NCBI GenBank assembly: GCA_018105865.1
Contig: CM030841.1
Location: forward strand, 7,400,229-7,464,228
Reading direction: 5' to 3'
Length of the DNA stretch: 64,000 nt
Origin: Metaphire vulgaris
Taxonomy: Eukaryota; Annelida; Clitellata; Crassiclitellata; Megascolecidae
Under the pieces are notes generated by a model. That model had not been told where the DNA came from. It ran no database searches and saw only the letters and a program-made list of their open reading frames with translations. Positions 54,451-64,000 of this stretch are shown one piece after another. Within the stretch, counting starts at the first letter, position 1; each line of letters starts with the position of its first letter. Made by a program: the position numbers and the translations under genes.

Positions 54451-54615
54451 GCCAAAGAAATGCATATCACTGACGTCATAAGCTACACCATGGGGCCTGG
54501 AAATTGTTGGCCCCTCGGCCCATCGGACACAGTAGCAGCATTCCTGTTCAAGTTTATAAATTATTAATCTGTGGCCGAGAGAGAGAAGAAGAGAGAGGGA
54601 AAGAAAGAGAGGGAC

Positions 54616-54617
<2 letters not shown>

Positions 54618-54667
<50 letters not shown>
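54618..54667. repeat. (GA)n microsatellite
   Basis: A GA run preceded by GA-rich imperfect sequence from 54575. Confidence 0.95.
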
Positions 54668-54668
<1 letters not shown>

Positions 54669-55100
54669 CCTTTTCCTGATCCTATCCTACGGATCAGGTC
54701 TGTCTATCATCACTCCGGGGCCAAGGAGGCGCAAATATAAATCCCACAGATGATTCGTAACTTCTCTCCTTGTACCAAAACCGCCCGTGCGTGATGAATA
54801 TTCTCATTCCACTAGAGGTGTTACCGCTACACAGAACATGGCGGATCTAGGCTGGGAAGTCGAAAAACACACCTGGCGGTGGCAACAGCACTATCCAGTA
54901 CTATGCTAAGGGTATGTGCCAGTGACGAAGACAAAGCTCAAAGATAGATGGATATTCACGGGCAAGACGATGCATCATCCGGTCTGGTCGTGAAGCTGTA
55001 GCATAGTCACAAAGTGCGATTGGAAGGGGTTGCTCCACTGCTACACAATTGCGAAATAATGCAACGACAGAGAGCAGAGAGAGAAAGAGACAAACTCTTG

Positions 55101-55320
55101 CAGTGGCGTAGCGAGGCAAAGTGCTGCCCGGGGCAAGAAAAAAAGTGCCGCCTTCAATTCTCCGAAAAAAGTCTGACAAGCAAAAAAACGTTATCAACTC
55201 TCCTCCAAAAAAGTCTCTGACTGACAAGCAAAAAAATTTAAGAAATCTCGAAAGTGCCGCCCCTAGAGCAAGTGCCGCCTGGGGCGCTTCGCCCCTCTGT
55301 CCCCCCTCGCTACGCCACTG
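55101..55320. mobile_element. hAT MITE, family G
   Basis: The 16-bp ends CAGTGGCGTAGCGAGG and CCTCGCTACGCCACTG are perfect inverted repeats. The flanks AACTCTTG and AATTCTTT match at 6 of 8. Two GACAAGCAAAAAA motifs lie inside, shared with families F and N. Confidence 0.82.
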
Positions 55321-55375
55321 AATTCTTTCCTCTCTGCTACACTGCCTTTACGGTCTGAACAACTAGGGCGTGCAC

Positions 55376-55430
55376 TGACGATGACGACGACGCTGATGAT
55401 GATGACGACGACGACAACGATAATGATGAT
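55376..55430. repeat. (GATGAC)n-like trinucleotide tract
   Basis: GAC and GAT units in an imperfect run. Confidence 0.85.
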
Positions 55431-55729
55431 TGTTGCAAGTTATAAAGCAACAACACATTATATACACAGTTTATGGGCCCACATGGTTTATTTACCCTAA
55501 AGGGTCCGCGGGAATTTTTCACACGTCCCTGATATATGTAACTTCTGAAGCAGTTAATTGTGCACCAGGATTTTATAATAATATACGACGGTGACTATTA
55601 ATGGAGTTGAATACCATTTACAGCTGTTGACATTGGAATTGAGAACACGAGACGCTTCGACGTACGCAGCGTATACAAATATAACGAGTCGTGATATGTT
55701 CTCTTCTTATTCCTGAAATGTTCTGACAG

Positions 55730-56085
55730 ACGTCTATGGATGGCCGAGTCCACGCTGTACATTTCCGGCGCTGTTGAACGGCACAATCTGGACGGAGATT
55801 TCCGGCGGCCTTTCGTTTGCGTTCAGCGCCGGAAATGACGTCATAACGATTCACTCGCAGCGAAAACACGGAACCGCTTCCGCCGCCGCCGCCGCTGCTA
55901 CTGCGCATGCGCGAGCGGCGATCAAGTGCCTCAGAATGACCGTCGCTTCCGGAAACGACGATTCCGACAATTCGATTTCGCCCGACAAAGACGACAACGG
56001 CGACAACGACGACAACCACCGCCGACATTCGGAATTCGGTGACGTCTTCGTTGTCCTTGCTCACGTCTTAGAAAAATGGCGAGTG
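55730..56085. promoter_or_regulatory. CpG-island promoter-like region
   Basis: A CpG-dense stretch with a full CRE (TGACGTCA, 55837-55844) next to GCCGGAAA, an NRF1-type palindrome (TGCGCATGCGCG, 55901-55912), several ETS-type CCGGAA cores, and a second TGACGTC at 56040. This combination is typical of housekeeping or bidirectional promoters. A plus-strand open frame (55774 onward) crosses it and could include a first exon, but it runs into a microsatellite. Confidence 0.45.
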
Positions 56086-56100
56086 TACAGAAACTGCCGA

Positions 56101-56165
<65 letters not shown>

Positions 56166-56210
56166 CATTATTATTATTATCATCAGTATTATTATTATTA
56201 TCAGTATTAC

Positions 56211-56246
<36 letters not shown>

Positions 56247-56328
56247 CATCAGTATTATTATTATTATTATCAGTATTACTATTATTATTATTATTATTAT
56301 TATTAGTAGTAGTAGTAGTAGTAGCAGC

Positions 56329-56363
<35 letters not shown>

Positions 56364-56533
56364 CAGTAGCAGTAGCAGTAGTAGTAGTAGTAGTACAGTT
56401 ACATATAAGCCTTAGAATCATAGTCGGTTAAGCGACATTATTATTATTATTATCAGTATTACTATTATTATTATTAGCAGTAGTAGTAGTAGTAGTAGTA
56501 GTAGTAGCAGTAAGTAGTAGTAGTAGCAGTAGC

Positions 56534-56574
<41 letters not shown>

Positions 56575-56650
56575 CAGCAGCAGTAGTAGTAGTAGTAGTA
56601 GTAGTAGTACAGTTACATATAAGCCTTAGAATCATAGTCCCGGTTAGCGA

Positions 56651-56683
<33 letters not shown>

Positions 56684-56722
56684 CAGTATTATTATTATTA
56701 TTATTATTACTATTATTATTAT

Positions 56723-56761
<39 letters not shown>

Positions 56762-56831
56762 CAGTAGCAGTAGCAGTAGTAGTAGTAGTAGTAGTACAGT
56801 TACATATAAGCCTTAGAATCATAGTCCCGGT
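56101..56831. repeat. Compound (ATT)n/(AGT)n repeat array with a recurrent 44-bp unit
   Basis: Three successive blocks of (ATT)n, CAGTATTACT, (ATT)n, (AGT)n, each followed by ACAGTTACATATAAGCCTTA and then GAATCATAGTC(CC)GGTT(C/A)GCGAC. More blocks follow at 62263-62518. On the minus strand each block reads as a short head with an (ACT)n(AAT)n tail, so these could be repeatedly inserted short retroposons or a satellite. All long ORFs here are artefacts. Confidence 0.9.
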
Positions 56832-57059
56832 ATAGTATATTATAATGACTCCCATATAATAATAACTCCCCCCTCATTATTATATATATAATAATGACTC
56901 CCCCCATCATTATTATATATATAATAATAACTCTCTCTATATTATAATAACTCCCTTAGTTTTTCAGAAGCCATCAGCTGAGATACCATGGCCTAGAGCA
57001 CCAAAAGATTTTATTATATCGAGGATTGTTCCAAGAGTGTGCTTGTGGGATTAAAAATT

Positions 57060-57680
57060 TGTTGTTTTGGTATCAATTAAATTCATTATTGGCATTTAAG
57101 TGGAGAAATAGGGCTGTAACCATATTTATCAGTGGATAGCATATTAAATGCATCTAAGTAGTTTAACATTCTGGTAAGCATTGCCTTTCAGGAATTTTAG
57201 GAAAACTGGGACATTGGAAATGGGTCTATAATTTGATATAACCATTTTAGAGACATTTTTATAAATTGGGGCTAGTTTTCAATTATTATTTCCTCTGGGA
57301 TTTTTCCTGTAAGAATAGAAGAACTTTTGATATCAGACATAAGTTCATCTATATATTCAACACAGGAATAATTATATTTTGATTTAGTTCATCATATCCA
57401 GATGGATTTTTACATTCAAGATTAACTATAATATCTGTAACCTCTTCTGGTCTAGTTGGATAAATTTGAAAGGAGTTATTAGACGGAATGTTTAAAAAAA
57501 TTATCATCTATCTGATCTAATGTATTAGAAGGCTGGATTTTTGAAGCTGTTTCGTGACCTATATTTAGTTGTTGAATCAATTGGAAATAGATTTCTTGTC
57601 ATCCAAAAATGTGTCATTGCCTTCTGTGCTAAGGAGAGTTATAGAATTATTTGTATTATTATTATTGTTGTTTAACGATT
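57060..57680 (-). pseudogene. Decayed LINE reverse transcriptase
   Basis: The minus strand shows, across several frames and stops, KNPSGYDEL, then an IPEEIIIE-like stretch, then RPISNVP-like text. These correspond to the N-terminal RT blocks (K..SG.D.I ... NYRPIS..P) of CR1/L2/Jockey-group elements. No intact frame remains. Confidence 0.5.
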
Positions 57681-58001
57681 CATTAATATAGTTCCATGTA
57701 GTGGTAGCCTACTAGCGTTTGTGCTGTCTCTTATGTTGTTTGAATGGCATGTCCTTTCAGCTTGCTTCATTATTATTTGTTTGACCCATATCAACCCAAT
57801 TTTTCTTTCAGCATCCCATTAACATTTTTTAATTTGATATGACACATAAGTGGGTCAGCTAACATTTATTTCTTATATTTACATTTTTATTGAAAATATA
57901 GTCTTAAAGTCATGCACCATGGGAGGGTGCGCTAGTAACTTAGCAGTAAAATATGCTATATACAGGCAGTTTTGATGTACTTCTGCAATAAAATAACAAA
58001 T

Positions 58002-58151
58002 CAGTGTTTTATCCAGTCCCCAGGCCTGGGGGGCAACTTCACGTGGCTGGAGGGAAGAGACGCAGTTCAATGCAAACATTTACGTATAAGCTGGGATTGA
58101 GGGAGATGTTGTGCTTGGGGATCTCCCCTAACAGGCCTGAATAAAACAATG
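58002..58151. mobile_element. hAT MITE, family J
   Basis: Starts CAGTGTTTTATCCAG and ends CCTGAATAAAACAATG. The flanks TAACAAAT and TTATAAAT match at 6 of 8. Relative at 63280-63442. Confidence 0.72.
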
Positions 58152-58164
58152 TTATAAATAATCA

Positions 58165-58735
58165 CTTATTGCCATGAAAGGCATTGAAACAATGGATATG
58201 CAAGCCAATGTTACATTTCTGGCATCTTTTCCTCGTATTCTTGCCACATTGTCCACAGCACCTCTGCATGCATGCAAGTCATTAAAGTAATGGCCCATAT
58301 TTCCAAAGGCACACGGCTGTCAAGAGGCTTTGGCTTTCCAGGTCGACCAAGTTTGGCAGTGTTGGCATGAATACCAAGAAGATCTAGTAGTTTCCTTGAT
58401 ATTATGGTGCACATCTATACAAAATCTATGCATTCTGCACCATTATGTCGATGATGTAGGCAGAGCTTCTCATTGACATATGATATAATGACACATTCTG
58501 GTCAGCCTGATCCACTCCAACCATTGCTGTATTATAACATCGCACAACATTAGGCTGAGATTCTGTATGCTGACTCATTGGTTCTGAGATCTGCACCAGA
58601 GTGATGCACTGAAAAATGGTTCCAGTCCAATGGCATTCCATGCCAAGTGCATCATCGTCTCTCCAATTCTTCCAGTGCTTTAGTAGTGCTAGATGCAATT
58701 ATAGTCGCTTTAACACGAATCTGTTTTCCAGTCAT
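58165..58735 (-). pseudogene. piggyBac transposase C-terminal relic
   Basis: The minus frame contains PNVVRCYNTAMVGVDQADQN, matching the conserved YN..MGGVD..DQ segment that holds the last catalytic Asp of piggyBac transposases, with Gly changed to Val. After a frame change a Cys-rich tail reads QCGKNTRKRCQKCNIGLHIH-like, as in the C-terminal zinc-binding domain. It is broken by stops and indels. No piggyBac ends or TTAA pair were identified. Confidence 0.62.
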
Positions 58736-58805
58736 ATTATTGACAGTGCCTTCATTTTCATCCCCATAACCTTCATAAGATCCCAAACCATGTAGGTCCA
58801 AGGTT

Positions 58806-59052
58806 TCGCGACAATTTGCCTACAGACCTTACGTCTATGACAATTCGTCTACAGACTGTTGGTCTACCAACAGTAGGTCTACTACGATACCCTAACCATA
58901 ACCCTACCCCTAACTGTAACCCTAACCCTAGCAATAACCCTAACCTAAACCCACCATAACCCTAGTCTAGATATTGTAGTAGACCTACTGTTGGTAGACC
59001 ACAAGTCTGTAGGCGAATTATCGTAGACGAAAATTCTGTAAATGAATTGTCG
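58806..59052. mobile_element. Foldback element with telomere-like CCCTAA core
   Basis: Starts CGCGACAATTTGCCTACAGA and ends AATGAATTGTCG. The arms contain GTAGACCTACTGTTGG-type inverted blocks. The centre has CCCTAACCCTAGCAATAACC units. Close relative at 34341-34616. Confidence 0.65.
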
Positions 59053-59770
59053 TTATCTGAGATTTAGTTTTGGAGAATTGCAGTTTTGACTTTTTCTGAA
59101 TACAAATTTATATCTGAATTAAAATTTATAAGAAAAAGTTGTCAATCAAAGTTTTGCTATATGGGGTATATCTTTAAGGCTCATTAATAGTTGGCATGAA
59201 ACAATTTGCCAACATCATGTTGATAAAACATTCAGGTGGATCATGAGACTCAGTTTTTTATGAGTCAATATTAAAATATCCCATAATTATTACTTTTTCA
59301 ATGTTTCATTACCTAAGGGCTAACATAATTCAACGTTGAAAGAGTCCGTGGATGTTCTTGGAGGTCTATAGTTACAGAGCACTATAAGATTTTTCGTTTT
59401 ATTTGGCTGAATGTTGATTCTAATGTATTCAAAAACTTTGGGAGTTATGTATATCAATTTCTTAAAACTTGAGATTATCTCTCAATCATAAACAGGGCAC
59501 AATTTTGTATGGGAAGGGGGATTTCCTTCTGCCCAACTGCATCCCCCCCACTGCTACATCCCCCCACAACTACATCCCTCCACTGCAACATTTCCCCAAC
59601 AACTACATCCCCCGAAGCTCGACATATTCCCACCAATATTCCTCCCACTGCTCCAGTCACAAATCGCACCCCTAATCATAAACCCTACATCACCTCTGGT
59701 AGCATTACTTCTAGCTTTATGTATAAATGTATATCCAAGAACATAAACATTATCGGAATTTGACATAGAG
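59053..59770. other. No gene seen; low-complexity CATCCCC/CACTGCTAC tract
   Basis: 59515-59690 carries imperfect repeats around ACTACATCCCCC / ACTGCTACATCCCCC. The rest is A/T-rich without features. Confidence 0.45.
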
Positions 59771-59773
59771 CAA

Positions 59774-60577
59774 ATGCGTCAGCATCTTCAGTTATGCTTG
59801 GAGCAAGGCAATATGCATCCATTTCCTAAATCTGCAAAGAAATGTAAACGACGAAAATCGAAAGTGACGAAAATCGAGTTATATTTGTGATTTCTAACAT
59901 TTTCAATACGAATAACTATGTACATTACATGAATGTAAATCCTTCAACTGAGATGAAAATAGACCTTAGATTAGAAGTACATAAATTGGATTCACGTGGA
60001 TTCAATGATCTAATTTTGACCGATTGCTCAGAAGAAGGAAAGAGTCAATCTATGGTTGAACACAAAGAGAAACTGCATCGATGTTCACAGTGCAATATAT
60101 CATTTAAATTGAAATCACATTTGAGGCAACACATGAAAATTCACACTGGAGAGAAACCCTTTGATTGTTCTGTTTGTGAGATGATGTTTAACTGGGCAAA
60201 TAGTCGAAATCAGCACATGAGAATCCACACTGGAGAAACCCTTTGATTGTTCTGTTTGTGGGATGATGTTTAACTGGGCAAATAGTGAAATCAGCACATG
60301 AGAATCCACACTGAGAGAAACCCTTTGATTGTTCTGTTTGTGGGATGATGTTTAACTGGGCAAATAGTGGAAATCAGCACATGAGAATCCACACTGGAGA
60401 GAAACCCTTTGATTGTTCTGTTTGTGGGATGATGTTTAACTGGGCAAATAGTCGAAATCAGCACATGACAATCCACACTGGAGAGAAACCCTTTGATTGT
60501 TCTGTTTGTGGGATGATGTTTAACTGGGCAAATAGTGGAAATCAGCACATGATCATGTACACTAGAGAGAAACCCTT
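59774..60577 (+). pseudogene. C2H2 zinc-finger array gene, frameshifted
   Basis: An ATG ORF at 59774 codes 38 residues with a basic cluster (KKCKRRKSK). A second frame has ATG at 59929 and leads to a first C2H2 finger (CSQCNISFKLKSHLRQHMKI, then H). Five or so near-identical 84-bp finger modules follow (EKPFDCSVCGMMFNWANS..NQHMRIHTG), joined by canonical TGEKP-type linkers. In the third module the spacing is disrupted by a 2-base loss near 60235 and single-base losses near 60289 and 60309. The last module is cut by a LINE at 60578. The recognition helix (NWANS..N) is almost the same in every module, so these are recent tandem duplicates. Sits within the 5.4-kb TIR element. Confidence 0.7.
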
Positions 60578-60923
60578 TGACAACATTAGAAAGGAGAAGA
60601 GAAAGAGGGGATTTGATAGAAACATACAAAATAATGACTGGGAAAGTAGATGTACCATATGATCGATTCTTTACATTGGCACACTATAGCAGCACAAGAG
60701 GCCACAAGTGCAAAATGTTTAAGCAGAGGGTTGGTCCAAGAAAGAAAAACTTTTTTAGTGCAAGGGTTGTGGACAAATGGAACAGTTTGGACGAGGTGGG
60801 AGTGACAGTTGAAACAGTGAACGGATTCAAAGGATATCTAGATAAACTAGGTTATTGAATGCAGATGGTTACATCAGTGGTTTTCACACAGGCTTACTTA
60901 GCCTCCTAAACCACTTAAAATCA

Positions 60924-60965
<42 letters not shown>
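60578..60965 (+). mobile_element. 5'-truncated CR1/L2-like LINE insertion with (TTA)n tail
   Basis: Codes the RT C-terminal tail RRERGDLIETYKIMTGKVD, then KNFFSARVVDKWNSLDE, then VETVNGFKGYLDKLGY, followed by a stop, about 65 bp of 3' UTR and (TTA)n (60927-60965). It interrupts a zinc-finger module after GAGAAACCCTTTGA; the module resumes at 60966 with TTGTTCTG. The reading frame across the tail is intact, so the insertion may be fairly recent. Confidence 0.82.
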
Positions 60966-60966
<1 letters not shown>

Positions 60967-61067
60967 GTTCTGTTTGTGGGATGATGTTTAACTGGGCAAA
61001 TAGTCGAAATCGACACATGAGAATTCACACTAGAGAAAAGCCATTGAATGCCTCTCCTGGGCAGTGA
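60966..61067 (+). pseudogene. Zinc-finger array, 3' part after the LINE
   Basis: Resumes with CSVCGMMFNWANSRNRHMRI, then HTREKPLNASPGQ and a TGA. This is the last finger and the C-terminus of the interrupted gene. Confidence 0.7.
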
Positions 61068-61758
61068 AACATTCTCATTTGATTCAATGACTGTTGAAAC
61101 TGATTAAGCACAGTTTAGTTCTGAGGCTTTTGTAGAAAAGACATCTATATCAACTCATTTCATTTGTTGTGAATAGTTCTGAATTGCTTGCATGGTTTTC
61201 CATACAAGTGGTGATATTTTCAAGCAATTAATATTACAGCTTAGTTCACAACTTATATAGATGTTCAATGGAAATGTTTTATCTTTTGACAATTGTTCTC
61301 AAGTGTTTTGCAATTTTGTTTTGATCCTTTTGAATATAATTTTGCAAAAGCAGTTGCAAAATGTTCTGTCACTGAATTATTTGTCTGATCTTTTCATTGC
61401 TTTAATATTCGTTGATGAAACTTGTAAGAGGGACTTATTTTATTGTTCATAAAATAGGGCATTGTTGTTGCTCCACTTGATGTTCGCTTATTACATACTT
61501 ACTTTTCCTGTAGCTTCCGAATTGTTTGTAGCCATCATCACCTCCACCAGCACCCTTCACCATGATCATTGTTCTTATTTAGAAACATTAGTAATATTAG
61601 ATGTTTTATGCAGCGGTTTGGAATATACATTCGTAGAAGAAGCCTTCATTACTAAGTTAGTAACGTTTATTAATGCATTTCAGTTCTGTTTTGCATGTTT
61701 TGTATCTGTCATTGCTGTTTTTCATATAATTTCATGTTATTCCGATAACGAATTTTCA

Positions 61759-61760
<2 letters not shown>
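61068..61760. other. No gene seen
   Basis: A/T-rich, perhaps the 3' UTR or flank of the zinc-finger gene. Frames at 61261 and 61462 have no motif support. Confidence 0.4.

Positions 61761-61761
<1 letters not shown>

Positions 61762-61816
<55 letters not shown>
61762..61816. repeat. (TA)n microsatellite
   Basis: A pure TA run. Confidence 0.95.
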
Positions 61817-61820
<4 letters not shown>

Positions 61821-61822
61821 AA

Positions 61823-62060
61823 TTAGACTTTTTTCAATTTTAAAACTTCATATTTCCCTTCCAAGACATTTAGAGCTTGCTGTGTGCGTAATCCTCTCAT
61901 TAAATGTCCAGCATACTGTCTTTTCCCTTTAGCAATCTCTTTCATCAGGGTCTTTCTTTTTTCCATTCTCTTCAAAAATTCTTCATTACTTATTTTATCC
62001 ATCCAACTGATTTTTAGCATCCTTCTGAAACACCACATTTTAAATGCATCAATATTCTTT
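61823..62060 (-). pseudogene. LINE reverse-transcriptase C-terminal tail
   Basis: The minus frame reads MWCFRRMLKISWMDKISNEE, then KGKRQYAGHLMRG. This is the MW..RRML+I.W.D+..NEE......GH+.R tail of the same LINE group as 12784 and 47186. It is truncated at both ends. Confidence 0.72.
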
Positions 62061-62262
62061 TGAATAGTTTTTGTTATTGTAGATAATTAGGTCTAACATT
62101 TAACATTGAAGTTAGTGGCGATAGGCCTACTTCTTCTGGGGAGTTATTATAATATAGAGAGAGTTATTATTATATATATAATAATGAGGGGGGAGTCTTT
62201 ATTATATATATAATAATGAGGGGGGAGTTATTATTATATGGGAGTCATTATAATATGCTACA

Positions 62263-62273
62263 CCGGTTCGCGA

Positions 62274-62327
<54 letters not shown>

Positions 62328-62451
62328 CAGTATTACTATTATTATTATTATTAGTAGTAGTAGTAGTAGTAGCAGTAGCAGTAGCAGTAGTAGTAGTAGT
62401 AGTAGTAGTACAGTTACATATAAGCCTTAGAATCATAGTCCCGGTTCGCGA

Positions 62452-62518
<67 letters not shown>
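62263..62518. repeat. Compound (ATT)n/(AGT)n blocks, continuation
   Basis: The same units as 56101-56831 on the other side of the 5.4-kb element, including an uninterrupted CCCGGTTCGCGAC junction. Confidence 0.9.
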
Positions 62519-62707
62519 GCCCAGTCGACTTTTAAAGCGCCGTGAGCACCACGAGGGCCAAATTCTAGGAATGCGTGCAAATATTTAGCACGCTCTGGTT
62601 CCCTAACTAAAAATCTGCTCTGGACCAAATCGGTGCTAAGCGCCTCTTGCAATGCACGGCATAATAAGAAACCCAGTAAATTCCAACGTGCAGACATTTG
62701 GCGGCCT
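62519..62707 (-). mobile_element. Probable retroposon 3' portion with (AAT)n tail
   Basis: On the minus strand an open, GC-balanced segment (SARWNLLGFLLCRALQ, then REPERAKYLHAFLEFGPR) ends directly in (AAT)n at 62518-62455. That is a LINE/SINE-like arrangement. The peptide is not recognised and may be meaningless if this is a SINE. Confidence 0.35.
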
Positions 62708-63032
62708 TTAGATTGCGTCTAGATGGGCAAACATCTCGAAATGAGAACGACGACTGACGAAATAGAATGTCCCCGTTGAACCGCTGGAGGGGGTCGCAAT
62801 TTCTTTATGTCTGATTGGTGCCACTGTCTCCATCGCCCTGACGACGATTTCTGAAAGCTTACTAGTGCAGTGCCTAAAATACATTTTCGGAGATAATTGG
62901 ATTTGGACAAATTGCGTAGTTCCGCATTTGGAAACATGCAAATTTCCTGGATGTTTGCACTATTTACATATAGTGTATTTAGACTATCTGAATCTGCAGA
63001 TGGAAACGAAGCAGTCTGGCTTTCGTGCGCTC

Positions 63033-63210
63033 CAGGGATATTTTTACACCCCCTAACGCCCCAAACACCCCAATTTGAGGTCGACACCCCCAAATTTGGT
63101 AATGTGAAAATGGTATGCATACAAAATGCATACTAATTAGCTCCGGACACCCACCCACCCCAATTTGAGGTCGACACCCTCCCAAGTTCACAATCCTAGA
63201 AATATCCCTG
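63033..63210. mobile_element. hAT MITE, family K
   Basis: Ends CAGGGATATTT and AAATATCCCTG. A perfect 8-bp duplication, GTGCGCTC, lies at 63025-63032 and 63211-63218. An internal block, CACCCCAATTTGAGGTCGAC, occurs twice (63068 and 63158). Confidence 0.9.
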
Positions 63211-63279
63211 GTGCGCTCTGTTTGTGAGACAATTCGACTAGGGGCGCACTTCAAGTTCTGTAGAGAAATCACTTGCAGT

Positions 63280-63442
63280 CAGTGTTTTATCCAGGTCTGT
63301 TTGGAGGAAATTCCCTTCCCGCCTTCAAAAACCCCACAAAATTCCAGCACTGACACAAATTTTTGCATTGAACTGCGTCTCTTTCCCTCTAGCCAAGTCA
63401 ATTTCCCTCACCCCAGAGGCCTAGAGTCTGGATGAAATACTG
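63280..63442. mobile_element. hAT MITE, family J
   Basis: Ends CAGTGTTTTATCCAGG and CTGGATGAAATACTG. The flanks CTTGCAGT and CTTCCAGT match at 7 of 8. Confidence 0.84.
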
Positions 63443-64000
63443 CTTCCAGTACCAATAATTATCTTCTCTTCTCTCCAGCATCAACTTTGGGATTTTTTAA
63501 AACACCGAAAAGAAAGTGATAAGATTTATTTCAATTTTGAAGACTACGCTTTTAGGTCTCTACTTCTCATCTTTGGTCGTTATTTTCTCTTAAAGGTCCG
63601 ATTAATCATTCATCGGGTTTCTTTTAAAGAAGAATTAATGCTAAAAAGAGCCTAGAACTAATAAACGATAAACATGTTCGATTTTCTATTGAAATATCTA
63701 GCAGAAAATTTAAACAATTGTTTCAAAAACCAGCTCCTACATTAGAACACCGTCGAATTTGGTCAGTAAATTGGCGGTCAAGATAGAATCTTGCTGGAGC
63801 ACAAAATCGATTGCAATACTTCGAGATAAGCGTGTGACCGTGGCTGGATTCAACAGCAGCCGACAAGAAGCGGTTTGGGGCGAGACTGTCGTTCGCTCAA
63901 GGGTCAACTGTTAATCGGAGATCTTCCGAAGAAATTGAACCTTTTCGATAAACGACGAGAGCGGCAGTCTCTCCGCAGTCACAGTCCCCAAAAGGGTTCA
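63443..64000. other. No gene seen
   Basis: A/T-rich to mixed sequence up to the window edge. Nothing recognisable. Confidence 0.4.

Larger units (their letters stand above)
56832..62262. mobile_element. 5.4-kb composite TIR element flanked by CCGGT
   Basis: The left end ATAGTATATTATAATGACTC and the complement of the right end, TGTAGCATATTATAATGACT, are inverted. Similarity continues about 110 bp through alternating CCCCCTCATTATTATATATA blocks. CCGGT lies on both sides (56827-56831, 62263-62267). The uninterrupted sequence TAGTCCCGGTTCGCGACATT is seen at 62436-62455, which is what the site would look like before insertion. Contents: LINE RT relic, hAT MITE, piggyBac relic, CCCTAA foldback and zinc-finger array. 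Confidence 0.65.

Noticed and set aside
55774..56415. 213-residue plus-strand ORF
   Set aside because: The second half is poly-Ile/Ser from ATT and AGT repeats. The first part overlaps CpG-rich regulatory-looking DNA and has no motif.
56101..62518. CRISPR-like array of regularly spaced repeats
   Set aside because: The intervals are microsatellites of variable length, not unique spacers, and the DNA is eukaryotic.

Overview
The window is nuclear DNA from an animal with a large, repeat-rich genome. It has no operons, long stretches of microsatellite, GT-AG introns of several kb, and DNA-transposon families of the kind seen in marine invertebrates (hAT, Helitron, mariner, piggyBac relics, CR1/L2-like LINEs). 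I cannot place the species from the sequence alone. The gene I could reconstruct is a secreted or cell-surface protein of the invertebrate DUF7042-DUF7045 type, which argues for a non-vertebrate metazoan.

Host gene: six plus-strand exons spell one protein: A 12401-12551, B 30315-30382, C 30618-30705, D 37911-38084, E 39825-39940, F 43952-44104. Splice phases agree at A/B, B/C, D/E and E/F and disagree by one nucleotide at C/D. The gene therefore spans at least 32 kb, and a 12.2-kb LTR retrotransposon sits in the A/B intron. A possible signal-peptide exon lies at 11053. CpG-rich, promoter-like DNA lies at about 55.73-56.08 kb, and possible enhancer-like non-coding blocks lie near 3.8-4.2 kb and 53.9-54.4 kb.

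Retrotransposon: 17369-29567 is a complete Ty3/gypsy-type element. Its LTRs are about 2.04 kb and nearly identical, with 10-bp inverted termini, a CATA target duplication, a primer binding site, a polypurine tract, and gag, protease, RT, RNase H and integrase. No env is seen. The gag start codon lies inside the 5' LTR. Gag has a long N-terminal extension carrying about ten repeats, each encoding an LGAGAEAAM-like peptide and most able to fold into a hairpin with a GCCGGC loop. The pol reading frame is broken by about seven shifts, all in the same direction.

DNA transposons: more than twenty short hAT-type elements have terminal inverted repeats and, in most cases, recognisable 8-bp target duplications. 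Several families share an unusual layout in which the terminal repeat runs into dense arrays of a short motif specific to that family: GGGTTG, ACGTAAAAA, TAATTG, GGGAT or TTTTTGGCAA. One of them (49588-50483) retains a BED zinc-finger remnant. Two further elements (40928-43747 and 56832-62262) have TA-rich terminal repeats, and both are flanked by CCGGT. They contain a 0.9-kb palindrome, a Ulp1-like ORF, a C2H2 zinc-finger array broken by a LINE insertion, and a piggyBac relic. Helitron, mariner and telomere-motif foldback elements fill much of the rest.

Most remaining long ORFs are microsatellite translations or shadows of the retrotransposon.
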